From contig NZ_STGQ01000001.1 of NCBI RefSeq assembly GCF_004916975.1, positions 3,093,674 to 3,157,673 on the forward strand: 64,000 bases of DNA, given 5' to 3'. The notes below the pieces were generated by a model, which had not been told where the DNA came from, did not search any database, and saw only the letters and a list, made by a program, of their open reading frames with translations. Below are positions 24,653 through 34,381 of this stretch, one piece after another; position 1 is the first letter of the stretch; every line of letters begins with the position of its first letter. Position numbers and translations under genes: made by a program. Source of the stretch: Paenibacillus dokdonensis. Its GTDB lineage: Bacteria > Bacillota > Bacilli > Paenibacillales > Paenibacillaceae.

Positions 24653-27097
24653 TCAAGAGGATTCAGGATACACCAGCAAAGCCGATATTTCGTCTTTTTT
24701 CTCAAGATGAACGAGCAATTTTCCTGTCGATTTGCGCTCGGTGATCGGGGCCTGCTCCGAACTGAAAGAATAATTCAATCCGTCTCGGCTGATGGCCGTA
24801 ATTTGCAAAGGCTCCCTGCAGTAGAACGCGCCGGCAATTCGGTTTCCATTCGGTTTTACGCGTTTGCCTTCCTTGAATTCAAAGTTCGCCAGTCCCTTGC
24901 CACCACGACTCTGCGCCTGGTAATCCGCGAGCAGCGTACGTTTACCGTAACCAAGATCCGTCAGAGTCAGAATTTCGCCTTCGTCTTCCTCTACCCATAA
25001 TGCAGAGACGACCTCGTCCCCTTCGCGAAGCTGAATCCCTTTCACACCAGCGGATACACGGCCCATGGCATTGACATCACTTTCTCTAAAGCGAATGCTC
25101 ATGCCGTCTTTGCTGACCAGCAATATATCCTTGGTTCCGTCGCTGAGCGTGACTGAGATAATCTCGTCGTCCGCGCCAACCTTACAAGCAGCCACCGCCC
25201 CGGAACGGTTGGTCATATATTCTTTGAGCTCCGTCCGTTTTACCTGTCCCCTCTTCGTGACAAAGACAAGCGAATGATTGGGTTCTTCGAAATTATTCAC
25301 CGGAATCACTCCGGCAATGATATCTTCCTTGGAAAGATGAATCACATTCACGATAGCAGTTCCGGGATCTTTCCATTTGAACTCAGGTATCTGGTGAACC
25401 GGAAGCAGGAAGAACTGTCCCTTCTGCGTGAATATGAGGAGATTATCGAGTGTGTTGATCTCAAAGATCCTCGAGATATAATCTCCTTCCTTGATGCCTG
25501 AATTTCCGCGTTCCCCGCCCGATCTGGTAAAGGACAGCATGCTTGTCCGCTTGATATAGCCATCATTGGAAAGCGTCACCAGAACGTCCTCAGAGCTGAC
25601 CATAACCTCCAGGTTAACCTTGATCTCTTCTACTTCACCTTGGATAGAGCATCTGCGATCAATTCCGTACTTGTCTCTAATCTCCAGCAATTCCTTGCGG
25701 ATTAGTGCAATCAGCTTTTTGTCGCTTTCGAGAATTGAACGGTAGGAATCAATCTTCTTCATCAGATCATCGAGCTCTTTCTGAAGAGTTGTAATCTCCA
25801 GATTGGTCAGACGGTACAGCTGTAGGGTCAGAATCGAATCTGCCTGCCGCTCGGTGAATCCAAACATCCATTGCAGGTTGTTCTGGGCATCCTGACGGTT
25901 TTTCGAGGCCTTAATTGCCACGATGACCTCATCCAGAATGTTAAGAGCCTTGACCAGTCCTTCAAGGACATGGGCACGGTCTTCCGCCTTTTCCAGATCA
26001 TAACGCGTACGATTGCTTACTACTTCACGCTGGTGCCCGATATAAGCTTCAAGCATGGGTTTAAGGCCAAGCTGCTGAGGTGCTTTATTCACGATCGAGA
26101 CCATGTTAAAGTTGTAAGTTACCTGAAGATCCGTCTTTTTGAGCAAATACGCCATAATACCTTGCGCATCAGCTTCCTTTTTAATCTCAACGACGATCCG
26201 CAAGCCTTCACGACCGCTTTCATCTCGAACCTCTGCGATACCCTCGATTTTTTTCTCCATACGGATGTTTTCCATCTGGGTAACCAAACGGGATTTGACC
26301 ACCTGATAAGGAATTTCCGTTACAACGATTTGCTGTTTACCGCCCCGCAAAAATTCGATATCAGCTTTGGAACGCAAATAGATGCGTCCCTTACCTGTCC
26401 GGTAAGCTTCCTTGATTCCCTCTTCGCCCATAATCAGGCCGCCTGTCGGAAAGTCGGGGCCTTTGATGAACGTCATGATCTCTTCCAGTTCAATTTCAGG
26501 CTTCTGCATGACAGCCACACAGGCATCAATGACCTCCCGCAGGTTATGCGGAGGAATTTCAGTGGCGAAACCCGCCGAAATCCCGCTGACACCGTTGACC
26601 AGCAGGTTCGGATACCGCGCAGGAAGCACAACCGGCTCCTTGGCGGTGTTGTCAAAATTATCCTTGAACTGGACGGTCCGCTTATCAATGTCTCTCAGCA
26701 GTTCCAATGCGATTGGTGAAAGCCGGGCTTCCGTATAACGCATGGCTGCCGGAGGATCATCATCAATCGAGCCCCAGTTGCCGTGGCCGTCCACCAGCAC
26801 ATGACCCATTTTCCATGGTTGCGCCATCCGGACCATCCCGTCGTATATCGACGTGTCGCCGTGAGGATGGTAATTACCCATCACATCCCCGACCGTTTTC
26901 GCAGATTTCCGGTAACCCTTCTCATGCGTATTGCCTGATTCGTACATGGCATACAATATCCGTCTTTGAACAGGCTTCAGACCGTCACGTACATCAGGGA
27001 TGGCGCGGTCTTGAATGATATATTTGGAATACCGGCCGAATCGGTCACCCACGACCTCTTCCAAAAAAGCCGGCAGAAACTGTTCTGATAAACTCAT
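24653..27097 (-). CDS. parC: DNA topoisomerase IV subunit A
   Basis: 814 aa from the ATG at 27097 (AAGGTG 5 bases upstream; a TTG one codon earlier is the alternative). N-terminal breakage-reunion domain with the active Tyr in [11 protein letters not shown] and the quinolone-determining stretch [14 protein letters not shown]; the C-terminal beta-pinwheel contains repeated GxxRT-type blades ([24 protein letters not shown]). Together with ParE it decatenates chromosomes. Stop of parE lies 12 bases upstream. The position equal to Ser80 of S. aureus GrlA is Thr and that of Glu84 is Asp. Confidence 0.95.
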   Translation of the reverse strand: MSLSEQFLPAFLEEVVGDRFGRYSKYIIQDRAIPDVRDGLKPVQRRILYAMYESGNTHEKGYRKSAKTVGDVMGNYHPHGDTSIYDGMVRMAQPWKMGHVLVDGHGNWGSIDDDPPAAMRYTEARLSPIALELLRDIDKRTVQFKDNFDNTAKEPVVLPARYPNLLVNGVSGISAGFATEIPPHNLREVIDACVAVMQKPEIELEEIMTFIKGPDFPTGGLIMGEEGIKEAYRTGKGRIYLRSKADIEFLRGGKQQIVVTEIPYQVVKSRLVTQMENIRMEKKIEGIAEVRDESGREGLRIVVEIKKEADAQGIMAYLLKKTDLQVTYNFNMVSIVNKAPQQLGLKPMLEAYIGHQREVVSNRTRYDLEKAEDRAHVLEGLVKALNILDEVIVAIKASKNRQDAQNNLQWMFGFTERQADSILTLQLYRLTNLEITTLQKELDDLMKKIDSYRSILESDKKLIALIRKELLEIRDKYGIDRRCSIQGEVEEIKVNLEVMVSSEDVLVTLSNDGYIKRTSMLSFTRSGGERGNSGIKEGDYISRIFEINTLDNLLIFTQKGQFFLLPVHQIPEFKWKDPGTAIVNVIHLSKEDIIAGVIPVNNFEEPNHSLVFVTKRGQVKRTELKEYMTNRSGAVAACKVGADDEIISVTLSDGTKDILLVSKDGMSIRFRESDVNAMGRVSAGVKGIQLREGDEVVSALWVEEDEGEILTLTDLGYGKRTLLADYQAQSRGGKGLANFEFKEGKRVKPNGNRIAGAFYCREPLQITAISRDGLNYSFSSEQAPITERKSTGKLLVHLEKKDEISALLVYPESS

Positions 27098-27108
27098 CAA
27101 TTCACCTT

Positions 27109-29094
27109 CTATTCCTCGAACTCTCTAAAGTCGACATTTTCCACAATCCAGCGTTTGCGCGGGTCAATTTTGTCGCCCATCAGCGTGGATACACGGCGTT
27201 CAGCCTTGGCTGCATCCTCGATTTGCACCTGAAGCAGCGTACGCGTTTCCGGATTCATCGTTGTCTCCCACAGCTGTTCGGGATTCATCTCGCCAAGACC
27301 TTTATAACGTTGAAGCTCATAATTTTTTCCGAATTCCTTGAGATAATTTTGCAGCTGCTCATCGGTATATGCATATCTAACCGTTTCCAGCTTGCCCGAT
27401 TTGCGTGTGATTTTATATAACGGCGGCTGAGCGATATAGACCCGGCCTTTATCAATCAGCGGCTTCATATAGCGGTAAAAGAATGTAAGCAGCAGCACTT
27501 GAATATGTGCGCCGTCTGTATCGGCATCCGTCATAATTATGATTTTGGAGTAATTGCTGTCTTCCACTTCAAACTCAGTTCCGATCCCTGCGCCAATCGC
27601 ATGAATGATCGTACGGTATTCTTCATTTTTCATAATATCGGCGAGCTTGGCTTTCTCCGGATTAAGCGGCTTCCCCCTCAGCGGAAGGATCGCTTGAATT
27701 TTGGAATCACGGCCCTGTTTGGCCGAACCGCCTGCAGAATTCCCTTCAACAACAAACAGCTCCGTGCGAGTAAAATCCTTGGACTGTGCAGGGCTAAGCT
27801 TGCCACCAAGACTTGCGCTCTCACTGCGCTTTTTGCCGGTGCGCATGTCATCCCGAGCCTTACGCGCCGCTTCCCGCGCCTTCGATGCCTGGATCGCCTT
27901 TTTGATCAGCGTCTGGGCAACCTGCGGATTTTCCTCCAGAAAGATCTGCATCTTCTCGGATACAATCGCGTCCACCGTACTGCGGGCCGAAGCACTGCCC
28001 AGTTGGTCCTTCGTCTGGCCGACGAATTCGACCTCGGACATTTTAACGCTGATAACCGCCATCATACCTTCGCGGAGATCATTGCCCTCTAGATTTTTAT
28101 CCTTTTCTTTGAGCATGCTGTTCTTGCGGGCATAATCATTCATGATGCGTGTATATGCCGTCTTAAAACCAGTCTCATGTGTGCCTCCGCCCCTTGTAGG
28201 GATTGAGTTAACAAATGAAGCCAGCGTTTCGGTATAGCCAGCATTGTATTGCAAAGCGACTTCTACCTCGACATCCTCCTTTTCACCGTAAAAGTGAATG
28301 ACTTCATGCAGGACGTCTTTGCCTTCGTTCAAAAACTCGACGAATTGGCTTGCTCCGCCTTCATAGTAAAACTCGTCGGAATTACCTGAACGCTCATCCT
28401 TAAGTACAATACGAAGACCAGAGTTCAGAAAAGCAATCTCCTGCAGGCGTTCCGACAGCGTGTCATAGTTAAACTGGATTCCTGCATGGAATACACGGAT
28501 ATCAGGCTTAAAGGTAACTTTAGTGCCTGTTTTGTTGGTATTGCCCAGTACCTCAAGTCCGGTAACAGGCTCGCCGACATGCTCTTTCCCTTTTTTGTCC
28601 TGCCAGTATTCAAAACGCTGCCTATGAACTTTACCATCGCGGTAAATTTCGACTTCCAGCCATTCTGATAACGCGTTCGTTACGGATGCACCCACACCAT
28701 GCAGACCGCCTGATTTCTTATATCCGCCGCCGCCAAACTTGCCTCCTGCGTGCAGAATCGTGAAAACCACCTGTGGTGTCGGTATTCCTGTCTTATGCAT
28801 TCCTGTCGGAATGCCTCGTCCATTATCAACGACGGTAATTGAGCCGTCTTTGTGTAAAGTAATATCAATTCTCGTGCAGTATTTGGCCAAATGCTCATCG
28901 ACGGCATTATCCACAATCTCCCATAACAGATGATGAAGCCCTGATGAACTTGTGCTGCCAATATACATACCTGGCCGTTTGCGTACCGCAACCAGGCCTT
29001 CGAGCACTTGAATGTCGTCAGCATCGTATCCGGTTTGGCCATTATTGCTGCCGCCCTGTGATGACTCTGCAAACATATCGATCTGGTCGACCAT
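27109..29094 (-). CDS. parE: DNA topoisomerase IV subunit B
   Basis: 661 aa. The GHKL ATPase motifs are seen in order: [34 protein letters not shown]; the Toprim domain has [17 protein letters not shown] and [13 protein letters not shown] with the metal-binding DxD. Length fits ParE rather than the longer GyrB of other phyla, and the partner gene is parC. The C-terminal [20 protein letters not shown] is typical. It is the first gene of the parE-parC unit. Confidence 0.96.
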   Translation of the reverse strand: MVDQIDMFAESSQGGSNNGQTGYDADDIQVLEGLVAVRKRPGMYIGSTSSSGLHHLLWEIVDNAVDEHLAKYCTRIDITLHKDGSITVVDNGRGIPTGMHKTGIPTPQVVFTILHAGGKFGGGGYKKSGGLHGVGASVTNALSEWLEVEIYRDGKVHRQRFEYWQDKKGKEHVGEPVTGLEVLGNTNKTGTKVTFKPDIRVFHAGIQFNYDTLSERLQEIAFLNSGLRIVLKDERSGNSDEFYYEGGASQFVEFLNEGKDVLHEVIHFYGEKEDVEVEVALQYNAGYTETLASFVNSIPTRGGGTHETGFKTAYTRIMNDYARKNSMLKEKDKNLEGNDLREGMMAVISVKMSEVEFVGQTKDQLGSASARSTVDAIVSEKMQIFLEENPQVAQTLIKKAIQASKAREAARKARDDMRTGKKRSESASLGGKLSPAQSKDFTRTELFVVEGNSAGGSAKQGRDSKIQAILPLRGKPLNPEKAKLADIMKNEEYRTIIHAIGAGIGTEFEVEDSNYSKIIIMTDADTDGAHIQVLLLTFFYRYMKPLIDKGRVYIAQPPLYKITRKSGKLETVRYAYTDEQLQNYLKEFGKNYELQRYKGLGEMNPEQLWETTMNPETRTLLQVQIEDAAKAERRVSTLMGDKIDPRKRWIVENVDFREFEE

Positions 29095-29173
29095 TCATGC
29101 TCCCCCTTTGTGCTTCTTTATGTAGGATTTTCACCCCAAAATGCAAACAGATGTTTTGTTATCCTTGTCCATT

Positions 29174-30172
29174 TTAATTCAAGATATCCCTTTTCGTAAA
29201 GACAAGGAATGAGATTATCATTGCGGCAATAGCCCATATGGACAAAACCGCCAAAGAAAACGATAAATTCATCCCCTCAATCGGAGCCGGTGTTCCGGAC
29301 AGATAGTCCGTGAGCTCCAAATTAACCATAAACAAATATTTAGCGCTGGTCCAGGCTGAAGCCATATTGGTCAAAATGGATCCCGCGATGAGCGCAGCCA
29401 TCATTACCACGATGCTTGCAGCCGTACTCCGTACCAAAACCGATACCATGAATGCCAGCGAGGCCACGGTCAGACTCACGAACCAGATTAATCCCCCTTG
29501 CATGAGCAGGTATTTCCATTGTGGAACGCCATGCACAGCTGCCAAATCCACATCAGAGCCAGTAATTTGAAAGCCGGTAAATACCGGGAGATTAAATCCC
29601 TTATAGCCGAAAACAGCTCCGGACACCACGTACGTAATCACAAATGCTGCTACGACAATCAGCGAGGTAAACATAAACAGCGTCACCAGCTTACTAAGCA
29701 GTACCTTCCATCTTTTCACCGGACGGGTCAAGAGCATTTTGATCGTGCCTGTGGTTCGTTCCCCGGATACTATATCGGATGCAATCGCCATAATCAGCAG
29801 GGGTATGAACAAAGTTATTGAATTTGACATAAACTCCCGCGTAAATGTAACGCCGTTTGGTTCATTCGGATTGACATCGTGATCCAGATAATACTGGAGC
29901 TGCTGTACGAAAATCTTCCTGAACTTTTTCCATTCATCCGGTACCCTGTCGCTTCCGAGGGAATTTTCATTATCGGTAATCTGCTGCTGAATTTCAAGCC
30001 GCCAGTCTCCGTTAAATTTTTCACGCGTCCGTTCGGCAGACCGCATTTGAGCATAAGTGAAGATCGGAACCAACACCAGCAGAATTAACAGAATAACATA
30101 AAACCGTTTCTTTTTGATGATTTTAATGGTTTCATTCTTGATCAGAGGCAACACGCTAGTCAATGCTCTCAC
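29174..30172 (-). CDS. ABC-2 type transporter permease
   Basis: 332 aa. One N-terminal span (about 24-42) is followed by an extracellular loop of about 75 residues (charged, SAERTREKFNGDW) and five further spans; SDIVSGERTTGTIKMLLTRPVKR is the typical ABC-2 coupling region. It overlaps the ATPase gene by 17 bases, so the two form one transporter. Cargo unknown; related pairs export antibiotics, lipids or sodium. Confidence 0.9.
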   Translation of the reverse strand: MRALTSVLPLIKNETIKIIKKKRFYVILLILLVLVPIFTYAQMRSAERTREKFNGDWRLEIQQQITDNENSLGSDRVPDEWKKFRKIFVQQLQYYLDHDVNPNEPNGVTFTREFMSNSITLFIPLLIMAIASDIVSGERTTGTIKMLLTRPVKRWKVLLSKLVTLFMFTSLIVVAAFVITYVVSGAVFGYKGFNLPVFTGFQITGSDVDLAAVHGVPQWKYLLMQGGLIWFVSLTVASLAFMVSVLVRSTAASIVVMMAALIAGSILTNMASAWTSAKYLFMVNLELTDYLSGTPAPIEGMNLSFSLAVLSIWAIAAMIISFLVFTKRDILN

Positions 30173-31139
30173 CCTCCGTCATTTTCAGGAATAGCTGTTC
30201 CAAAGTCGGATTAATCTTGTGTACGCCTTGAACTAAAATTCCCGAATGCACCAGATGAGTCACCGTTTCAGCAATCCCTTCTTCCTCCATGCGGGTAACA
30301 ATAGCGCCTGGGCTCATTCCCGCAACGATCGTGTCATCCAATACGGCATCCACTTGCTCAATGACATCAATCCCCTGCCGGCTTGCAAGTTCAAGCTTCC
30401 CTGCTTCGGACGGCTCAAGGTCCCAGATCACATATTTCGCGTTCGCTGCAACAAGTTCCTCTACTTCACCAACAGCCAAAACCCGTCCGCGGCTAATAAT
30501 TGCTACTCTATCGCATAGAAGCTGAATTTCACTGAGCAAATGACTGGAGACAAACACAGCCAATCCGCCTTCAGCAAGCTCCCTTATAAACTGACGAAGC
30601 TCTTTGATCCCTTTCGGGTCGAGACCGTTTGTCGGTTCATCAAGAATAAGCAGCTTGGGTCTGCCTAAGAGAGCCTGCGCAATGCCCAGACGCTGGCGCA
30701 TGCCGAGGGAATAGGTTCTCACCTTGTCATGAATCCGCTGATCGAGGCGGACAATATCGACGACCTCCTGAATCCTCTTCTGGTCGATTCCAGGCTGCAT
30801 GCGGGCAAAATGTTCAAGATTTTCCCATCCTGTGAGGTAAGTGTAGACCTCGGGATTCTCCACAATTGAACCAACATATTGCAGCGCTTTTTCCTGCTGT
30901 CTGTTCACATCATAGCCGCAGACCTTAATCATGCCGCTGCTTGGTTTAATTAAATCCACCAGCATGCGGATCGTCGTTGTCTTACCCGCACCGTTCGGGC
31001 CCAGAAATCCGAAGATTTCACCTTCCCGGACATCAAACGTGACGTCATCAATGATCCATTTTCTTCCGATCTTTTTTCTGACATTTTCAACCGATAAAAC
31101 AATGTTTTCTTTGCGGCTCAGATTGTCCGTCACAGGCAT
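30156..31139 (-). CDS. ABC transporter ATP-binding protein
   Basis: 327 aa. Walker A GPNGAGKTTT (about 49-58), signature YSLGMRQRLGIAQALL, Walker B LLILDEPTNGLDPKG, then SSHLLSEIQLLCD. The C-terminal 90 residues form the extension typical of drug/antibiotic-type (BcrA-like) ATPases. The start has TAAGGAG just upstream. It partners the ABC-2 permease downstream and follows an SGNH hydrolase gene by 30 bases. Confidence 0.92.
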   Translation of the reverse strand: MPVTDNLSRKENIVLSVENVRKKIGRKWIIDDVTFDVREGEIFGFLGPNGAGKTTTIRMLVDLIKPSSGMIKVCGYDVNRQQEKALQYVGSIVENPEVYTYLTGWENLEHFARMQPGIDQKRIQEVVDIVRLDQRIHDKVRTYSLGMRQRLGIAQALLGRPKLLILDEPTNGLDPKGIKELRQFIRELAEGGLAVFVSSHLLSEIQLLCDRVAIISRGRVLAVGEVEELVAANAKYVIWDLEPSEAGKLELASRQGIDVIEQVDAVLDDTIVAGMSPGAIVTRMEEEGIAETVTHLVHSGILVQGVHKINPTLEQLFLKMTEGESID

Positions 31140-31169
31140 TCTCCTTAACTCCTTTCCTCATGTGGATGT

Positions 31170-32015
31170 TTATCGGATACCCTGAACGATTCGCTCGGCA
31201 ATTTGCTGGTAACCGTCACCATTCGGATGAAAATGATCCGACGATAAATACTTGTCCAAATTATGCTGGAAAAGATCAAATGTAGGGACAAGGGTCATGT
31301 TACTGTATTTATTTATGGAATCCAGAGCGGCCTGATTCCAGCTGGCTACTGCATGGTTACCAGGAATCTTCAGGTCCTCGATGTCTCCAAACGGATTATA
31401 TAATCCGACGTACACAATCCATGCGTCCGGATTGATGGCATGAATACGTTCCAGAATTGCCTTAAGCTGCGTGGAAGCCTTTGGCAAGCCCTTTAAAAGA
31501 TCCTTAGGATCCATCTCTTGACCCGTGGCTGTTGAAGAAGTACCAGAAATGCCTTTGGATGCAAGATCGGCGCCCTGGAACAGATCATTGCCTCCGATGG
31601 ATACTAGGATGATATCCGCCTGCCCAAGTACATACTGTGTCCCGCGTTCTTCCAGCTTCGGCAGGAGTCCTGTCGTTGTAAGGCCGTTAATGCCAAGATT
31701 GTTCAGAAGTGTCACCTTCTTGCCTGTATCCGTCGACAGCTCCTTGACTGTACGCCGTGCAAACCCCATGCCTGAATTGTCACCCGTTCCTTTGGCCAGT
31801 GAATCGCCAATCGCCGCAATCTTGATTTCCTTTTTCGCATCAGGACTTTTATCTTCTGTGTTCTCTTGAGGCTTGGCCGATGGAGCTGCCAGCTCATTTC
31901 CGGCTTGCGGATTCTGGATATCCTTAATCGCATAGACAAAACCGGCCAAAAGAAGCAGTGTGGCCAAGACGGATATGATACTCACTATGCGCCAAATCCA
32001 CTTCGTTGAATTCAA
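31170..32015 (-). CDS. SGNH/GDSL-type hydrolase, membrane-anchored
   Basis: 281 aa from a TTG at 32015 with GGAGGG 6 bases upstream; reading from 32039 would include that site. One N-terminal span (about 9-30) is followed by a Pro/Glu/Lys-rich linker and an SGNH domain: block I AIGDSLAKGTGD (Ser nucleophile), block III SIGGNDLF, block V DHFHPNGDGY with Asp and His. The catalytic domain faces outside. Likely an esterase or lipase acting on cell-envelope material; it shares a transcript direction with the ABC-2 transporter genes. Confidence 0.88.
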   Translation of the reverse strand: MNSTKWIWRIVSIISVLATLLLLAGFVYAIKDIQNPQAGNELAAPSAKPQENTEDKSPDAKKEIKIAAIGDSLAKGTGDNSGMGFARRTVKELSTDTGKKVTLLNNLGINGLTTTGLLPKLEERGTQYVLGQADIILVSIGGNDLFQGADLASKGISGTSSTATGQEMDPKDLLKGLPKASTQLKAILERIHAINPDAWIVYVGLYNPFGDIEDLKIPGNHAVASWNQAALDSINKYSNMTLVPTFDLFQHNLDKYLSSDHFHPNGDGYQQIAERIVQGIR

Positions 32016-32313
32016 ACAGATCCCTCCATATCCATCCATGATGGCAATTCATTAATCTATCCGCCAGATACATATGTGAATCAATTTCATAACTCGCTAA
32101 AACGATAAAATCGAAACTATATATAGACCAATAAAACCGTTTGGATCTATATATAGCCTTGATTGAAGCGGCTTAAGGTATTATGAAATGGATTCATGTA
32201 CATAAACATAAAACTTCTATGTAAAATTTGCAAATTCGACAGCATGCCACTTTAACAACCCTATATTCTCCCTGATACCCATACTTTTATTAGATGATGC
32301 AGTCTATTTGAAT
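32016..32313. other. Intergenic region upstream of the SGNH-ABC operon
   Basis: About 300 bases without a gene. The main structure is the pair of CTATATATAG palindromes at 32117-32156. A possible promoter on the minus strand is TTGATT with a 17-base spacer and GATAGA near 32050-32080, which is weak. Confidence 0.5.
32117..32156. promoter_or_regulatory. Twin CTATATATAG palindromes
   Basis: The self-complementary decamer CTATATATAG occurs at 32117-32126 and 32147-32156, 30 bases centre to centre, close to three helical turns. The block lies about 100 to 140 bases upstream of the SGNH hydrolase gene. The spacing on one face of the helix suggests a pair of protein sites, by inference. Confidence 0.4.
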
Positions 32314-32350
32314 AAAAAAAGGAGCCTGCTCCCATGAGGAACAGGCTTCC
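32314..32350 (-). terminator. Terminator of the CAP-domain gene
   Basis: GGAAGCCTGTTCC pairs with GGAGCAGGCTCC (one bulge, one mismatch) on the minus strand, then seven Ts. Confidence 0.85.
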
Positions 32351-32365
32351 TTTGTATAATCGATA

Positions 32366-33133
32366 TTAGTTCGCGATAAACTCTTGTACCCAGTATCCGT
32401 TGTAGTATGCTACTCCGATGGTGGTGTAGTTGCTGTTCAGGATGTTGGCACGGTGACCTTCGCTGTTCATCCATGCAGTCATGACATCAGATGGTGTCTT
32501 TTGACCTTTAGCGATATTTTCTCCTGCATAGCTGTAAGAAATACCGTATTTCTTCATCATGTCAAACGGAGAACCGTAAGTTGGAGAGTTATGATCAAAA
32601 TAGTTGTTGTTGTTCATATCTTTGGCCTTGTCCATTGCCATGCCCGAAAGCTTTGTATTTTCAGTCAATGCCTTCAGACCTGCTTTGGCACGTTCCTGGT
32701 TAACCAGCTTGATCACTTCAGCAGCATAGCTGGATTGGTTCGAAGTTGTGCCCGTTCCAGTCGAAGGTTTAGAAGTAGATTGATCCGGTTTAGTCGTTTC
32801 AGTCGGCTTGGAAGTCTCTGGTTTGGATGTTTCTGGTTTGGACGTTTCAGGCTTCGAAGTCTCTGGTTTCGATGTTTCTGGCTTCGATGTTTCTGGCTTG
32901 GTCACCTGACCAGCACCTGGAAACTGGAGTTGGTATTTTAATATATAAGCACCGCCATTGTCTTGCAGCCATTGTTGCAGGTAGTTTTGCAGGTTTTTCA
33001 AGTTGTTTTCTGTTGGTGCATTGTTTTGCTGTGCAGATGCCGCCGAGGCTGGACCCGCTCCCATCAGACCTACTGCTAATACTGCAGCACAAGCTGTGCT
33101 GATCATTGTTTTCATCATTTTGTTGTTCTTCAT
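32366..33133 (-). CDS. Secreted CAP-domain (SCP/YkwD-like) protein with KPETS repeats
   Basis: 255 aa. Signal peptide with basic start and AXA-type cleavage near ASAASA (about residue 30). A linker of six exact KPETS repeats (79-108) plus a Thr/Ser/Pro-rich tail leads to a C-terminal CAP domain (about 136-255): LVNQERAKAGLK, FDHNSPTYGSPFDMMKKYG, YAGENIAKGQKT, WMNSEGHRANILNS and IGVAYYNGYWVQEF. Bacterial CAP proteins of the YkwD type are secreted, with unknown biochemical role, often near spores or the wall. The linker probably spans the wall. Confidence 0.92.
   Translation of the reverse strand: MKNNKMMKTMISTACAAVLAVGLMGAGPASAASAQQNNAPTENNLKNLQNYLQQWLQDNGGAYILKYQLQFPGAGQVTKPETSKPETSKPETSKPETSKPETSKPETSKPTETTKPDQSTSKPSTGTGTTSNQSSYAAEVIKLVNQERAKAGLKALTENTKLSGMAMDKAKDMNNNNYFDHNSPTYGSPFDMMKKYGISYSYAGENIAKGQKTPSDVMTAWMNSEGHRANILNSNYTTIGVAYYNGYWVQEFIAN
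32810..32899 (-). repeat. Six tandem 15-base repeats coding KPETS
   Basis: Ninety bases, six units, with silent codon differences among units (GGT/GGC-type third-base changes seen on the plus strand as GTTTCTGG and GTCTCTGG variants). Copy number may vary by slippage. Confidence 0.9.
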
Positions 33134-33250
33134 GGATACATCTCCTTCTTGTTGTGTTCAACCAGAATGGGTGTTTAGCTCCGGTTACAAAGTTGTCATC
33201 ACTTACTCAAACATTGTAACATGACTGTTTCTTTTGTGGAGACCTCAAAT

Positions 33251-33270
33251 AATGGAAATAAATTTCCATT
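33251..33270. promoter_or_regulatory. Near-perfect 20-base palindrome upstream of the CAP gene
   Basis: AATGGAAAT and ATTTCCATT, 9-base arms with two central bases. About 120 bases upstream of the CAP start and 18 bases beyond the mglC-side hairpin. An extended -10 (TGTTACAAT) for the CAP gene lies downstream near 33215-33225. Confidence 0.4.
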
Positions 33271-33287
33271 CATGAAACACGAATAAA

Positions 33288-33307
33288 CCGCAACCAGCAG
33301 GCTGCGG
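33288..33307 (-). terminator. Likely terminator of mglBAC
   Basis: CCGCAGCC and GGTTGCGG around a 4-base loop on the minus strand, followed by TTTATT. The T run is short. Confidence 0.6.
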
Positions 33308-33330
33308 CGAATCCGGATAACGTTAATGCA

Positions 33331-34359
33331 TTATTTTTTAGCGGCGTATTTTCTCATATCAAACGCGACTGCCGCCACAATGATCAAGCCTTTGACGATC
33401 AATTGCCAGTACGGACTAATGCCGATAAACGTAAGTCCATAGTTGATAATTGTAAAGATCAGCACGCCGACCATGACTCCCGGCACCGTACCGATGCCTC
33501 CTGTCGTAGACACGCCGCCTACAACACAAGCTGCGATCGCGTCCAGCTCGTACATGTTACCGTAGTTATTCGTTGCCCCCCCGGTTCTGGAAGCTTCCAG
33601 TACACCCGCAAGGCCATACAAAGCACCGGCAATCATATAAATATAAATGAGATACTTGGCTACATTAATGCCGGATACCTTGGCTGCCTGCACATTTCCG
33701 CCAATTGCGTACATGTTCTTGCCAAGCTTTGTTTTGTTGAATATGACCCATACAATGAATGCGACAAAGATGGCGATTAAAACAATGTAAGGTATGGAAT
33801 ATTGTCCTTCACCAATAGAGCCTGAGCCGATTTTCGTGAAATCCTTGCGCAGTCCGCCGATCGGCTGCGAGTTGTTAGGATCCATATCAAAGTACATCGA
33901 GTTTATGCCATACACCACGACCATGGTGCCAAGCGTTGCAATGAATGGTGGTACATTCAGCTTCGCCACAACCAGCCCGTTAAGCAGACCGCAAATCAAA
34001 CCAACCAAAATAGCAAGTAAAATGGGCACAATGACCTGAAGCTGCGGCAAATCCGGAAAAAACCGGTTGGCATAAGTAGCCGTCTGCAGCATGGATGCGG
34101 AAACAACGGCCGTAAGGCCTACAATCCGGCCGGCGGATAAGTCCGTTCCGGCTGTAATCAGGATAAAAGCAACGCCCAATGCGATAATTGCTCTTGTGGA
34201 TGACTGAATTAAAATATTGCGCAGTGAGTCTATGGATAAAAATGACGGGTTATAAATGGTGATTCCGATTACAAGCAGCACCAGAACGATATAAATCGCA
34301 TATTGCGATGTAAAGCTCTGCATGCTTTTGCTGCCGCCGAGTTTTTTCGTATTCAGCAT
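33331..34359 (-). CDS. mglC: Galactose/methyl-galactoside-type ABC permease
   Basis: 342 aa from the ATG at 34359 (AAAGGAGGAG just upstream); the longer reading from 34434 overlaps the ATPase gene and is rejected. About ten membrane segments, with ITAGTDLSAGRIVG near residue 70 and CVVGGVSTTGGIGTVPGVMVG near 270, typical of the RbsC/MglC family. It forms the channel for the binding protein and double ATPase encoded just upstream. A hairpin terminator follows. Confidence 0.9.
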   Translation of the reverse strand: MLNTKKLGGSKSMQSFTSQYAIYIVLVLLVIGITIYNPSFLSIDSLRNILIQSSTRAIIALGVAFILITAGTDLSAGRIVGLTAVVSASMLQTATYANRFFPDLPQLQVIVPILLAILVGLICGLLNGLVVAKLNVPPFIATLGTMVVVYGINSMYFDMDPNNSQPIGGLRKDFTKIGSGSIGEGQYSIPYIVLIAIFVAFIVWVIFNKTKLGKNMYAIGGNVQAAKVSGINVAKYLIYIYMIAGALYGLAGVLEASRTGGATNNYGNMYELDAIAACVVGGVSTTGGIGTVPGVMVGVLIFTIINYGLTFIGISPYWQLIVKGLIIVAAVAFDMRKYAAKK

Positions 34360-34381
34360 GGGTTCTCCTCCTTTGATGTCC

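Noticed and set aside
32810..32899. CRISPR-like array
   Set aside because: Repeats are contiguous 15-base units within a reading frame, without spacers; they code KPETS.
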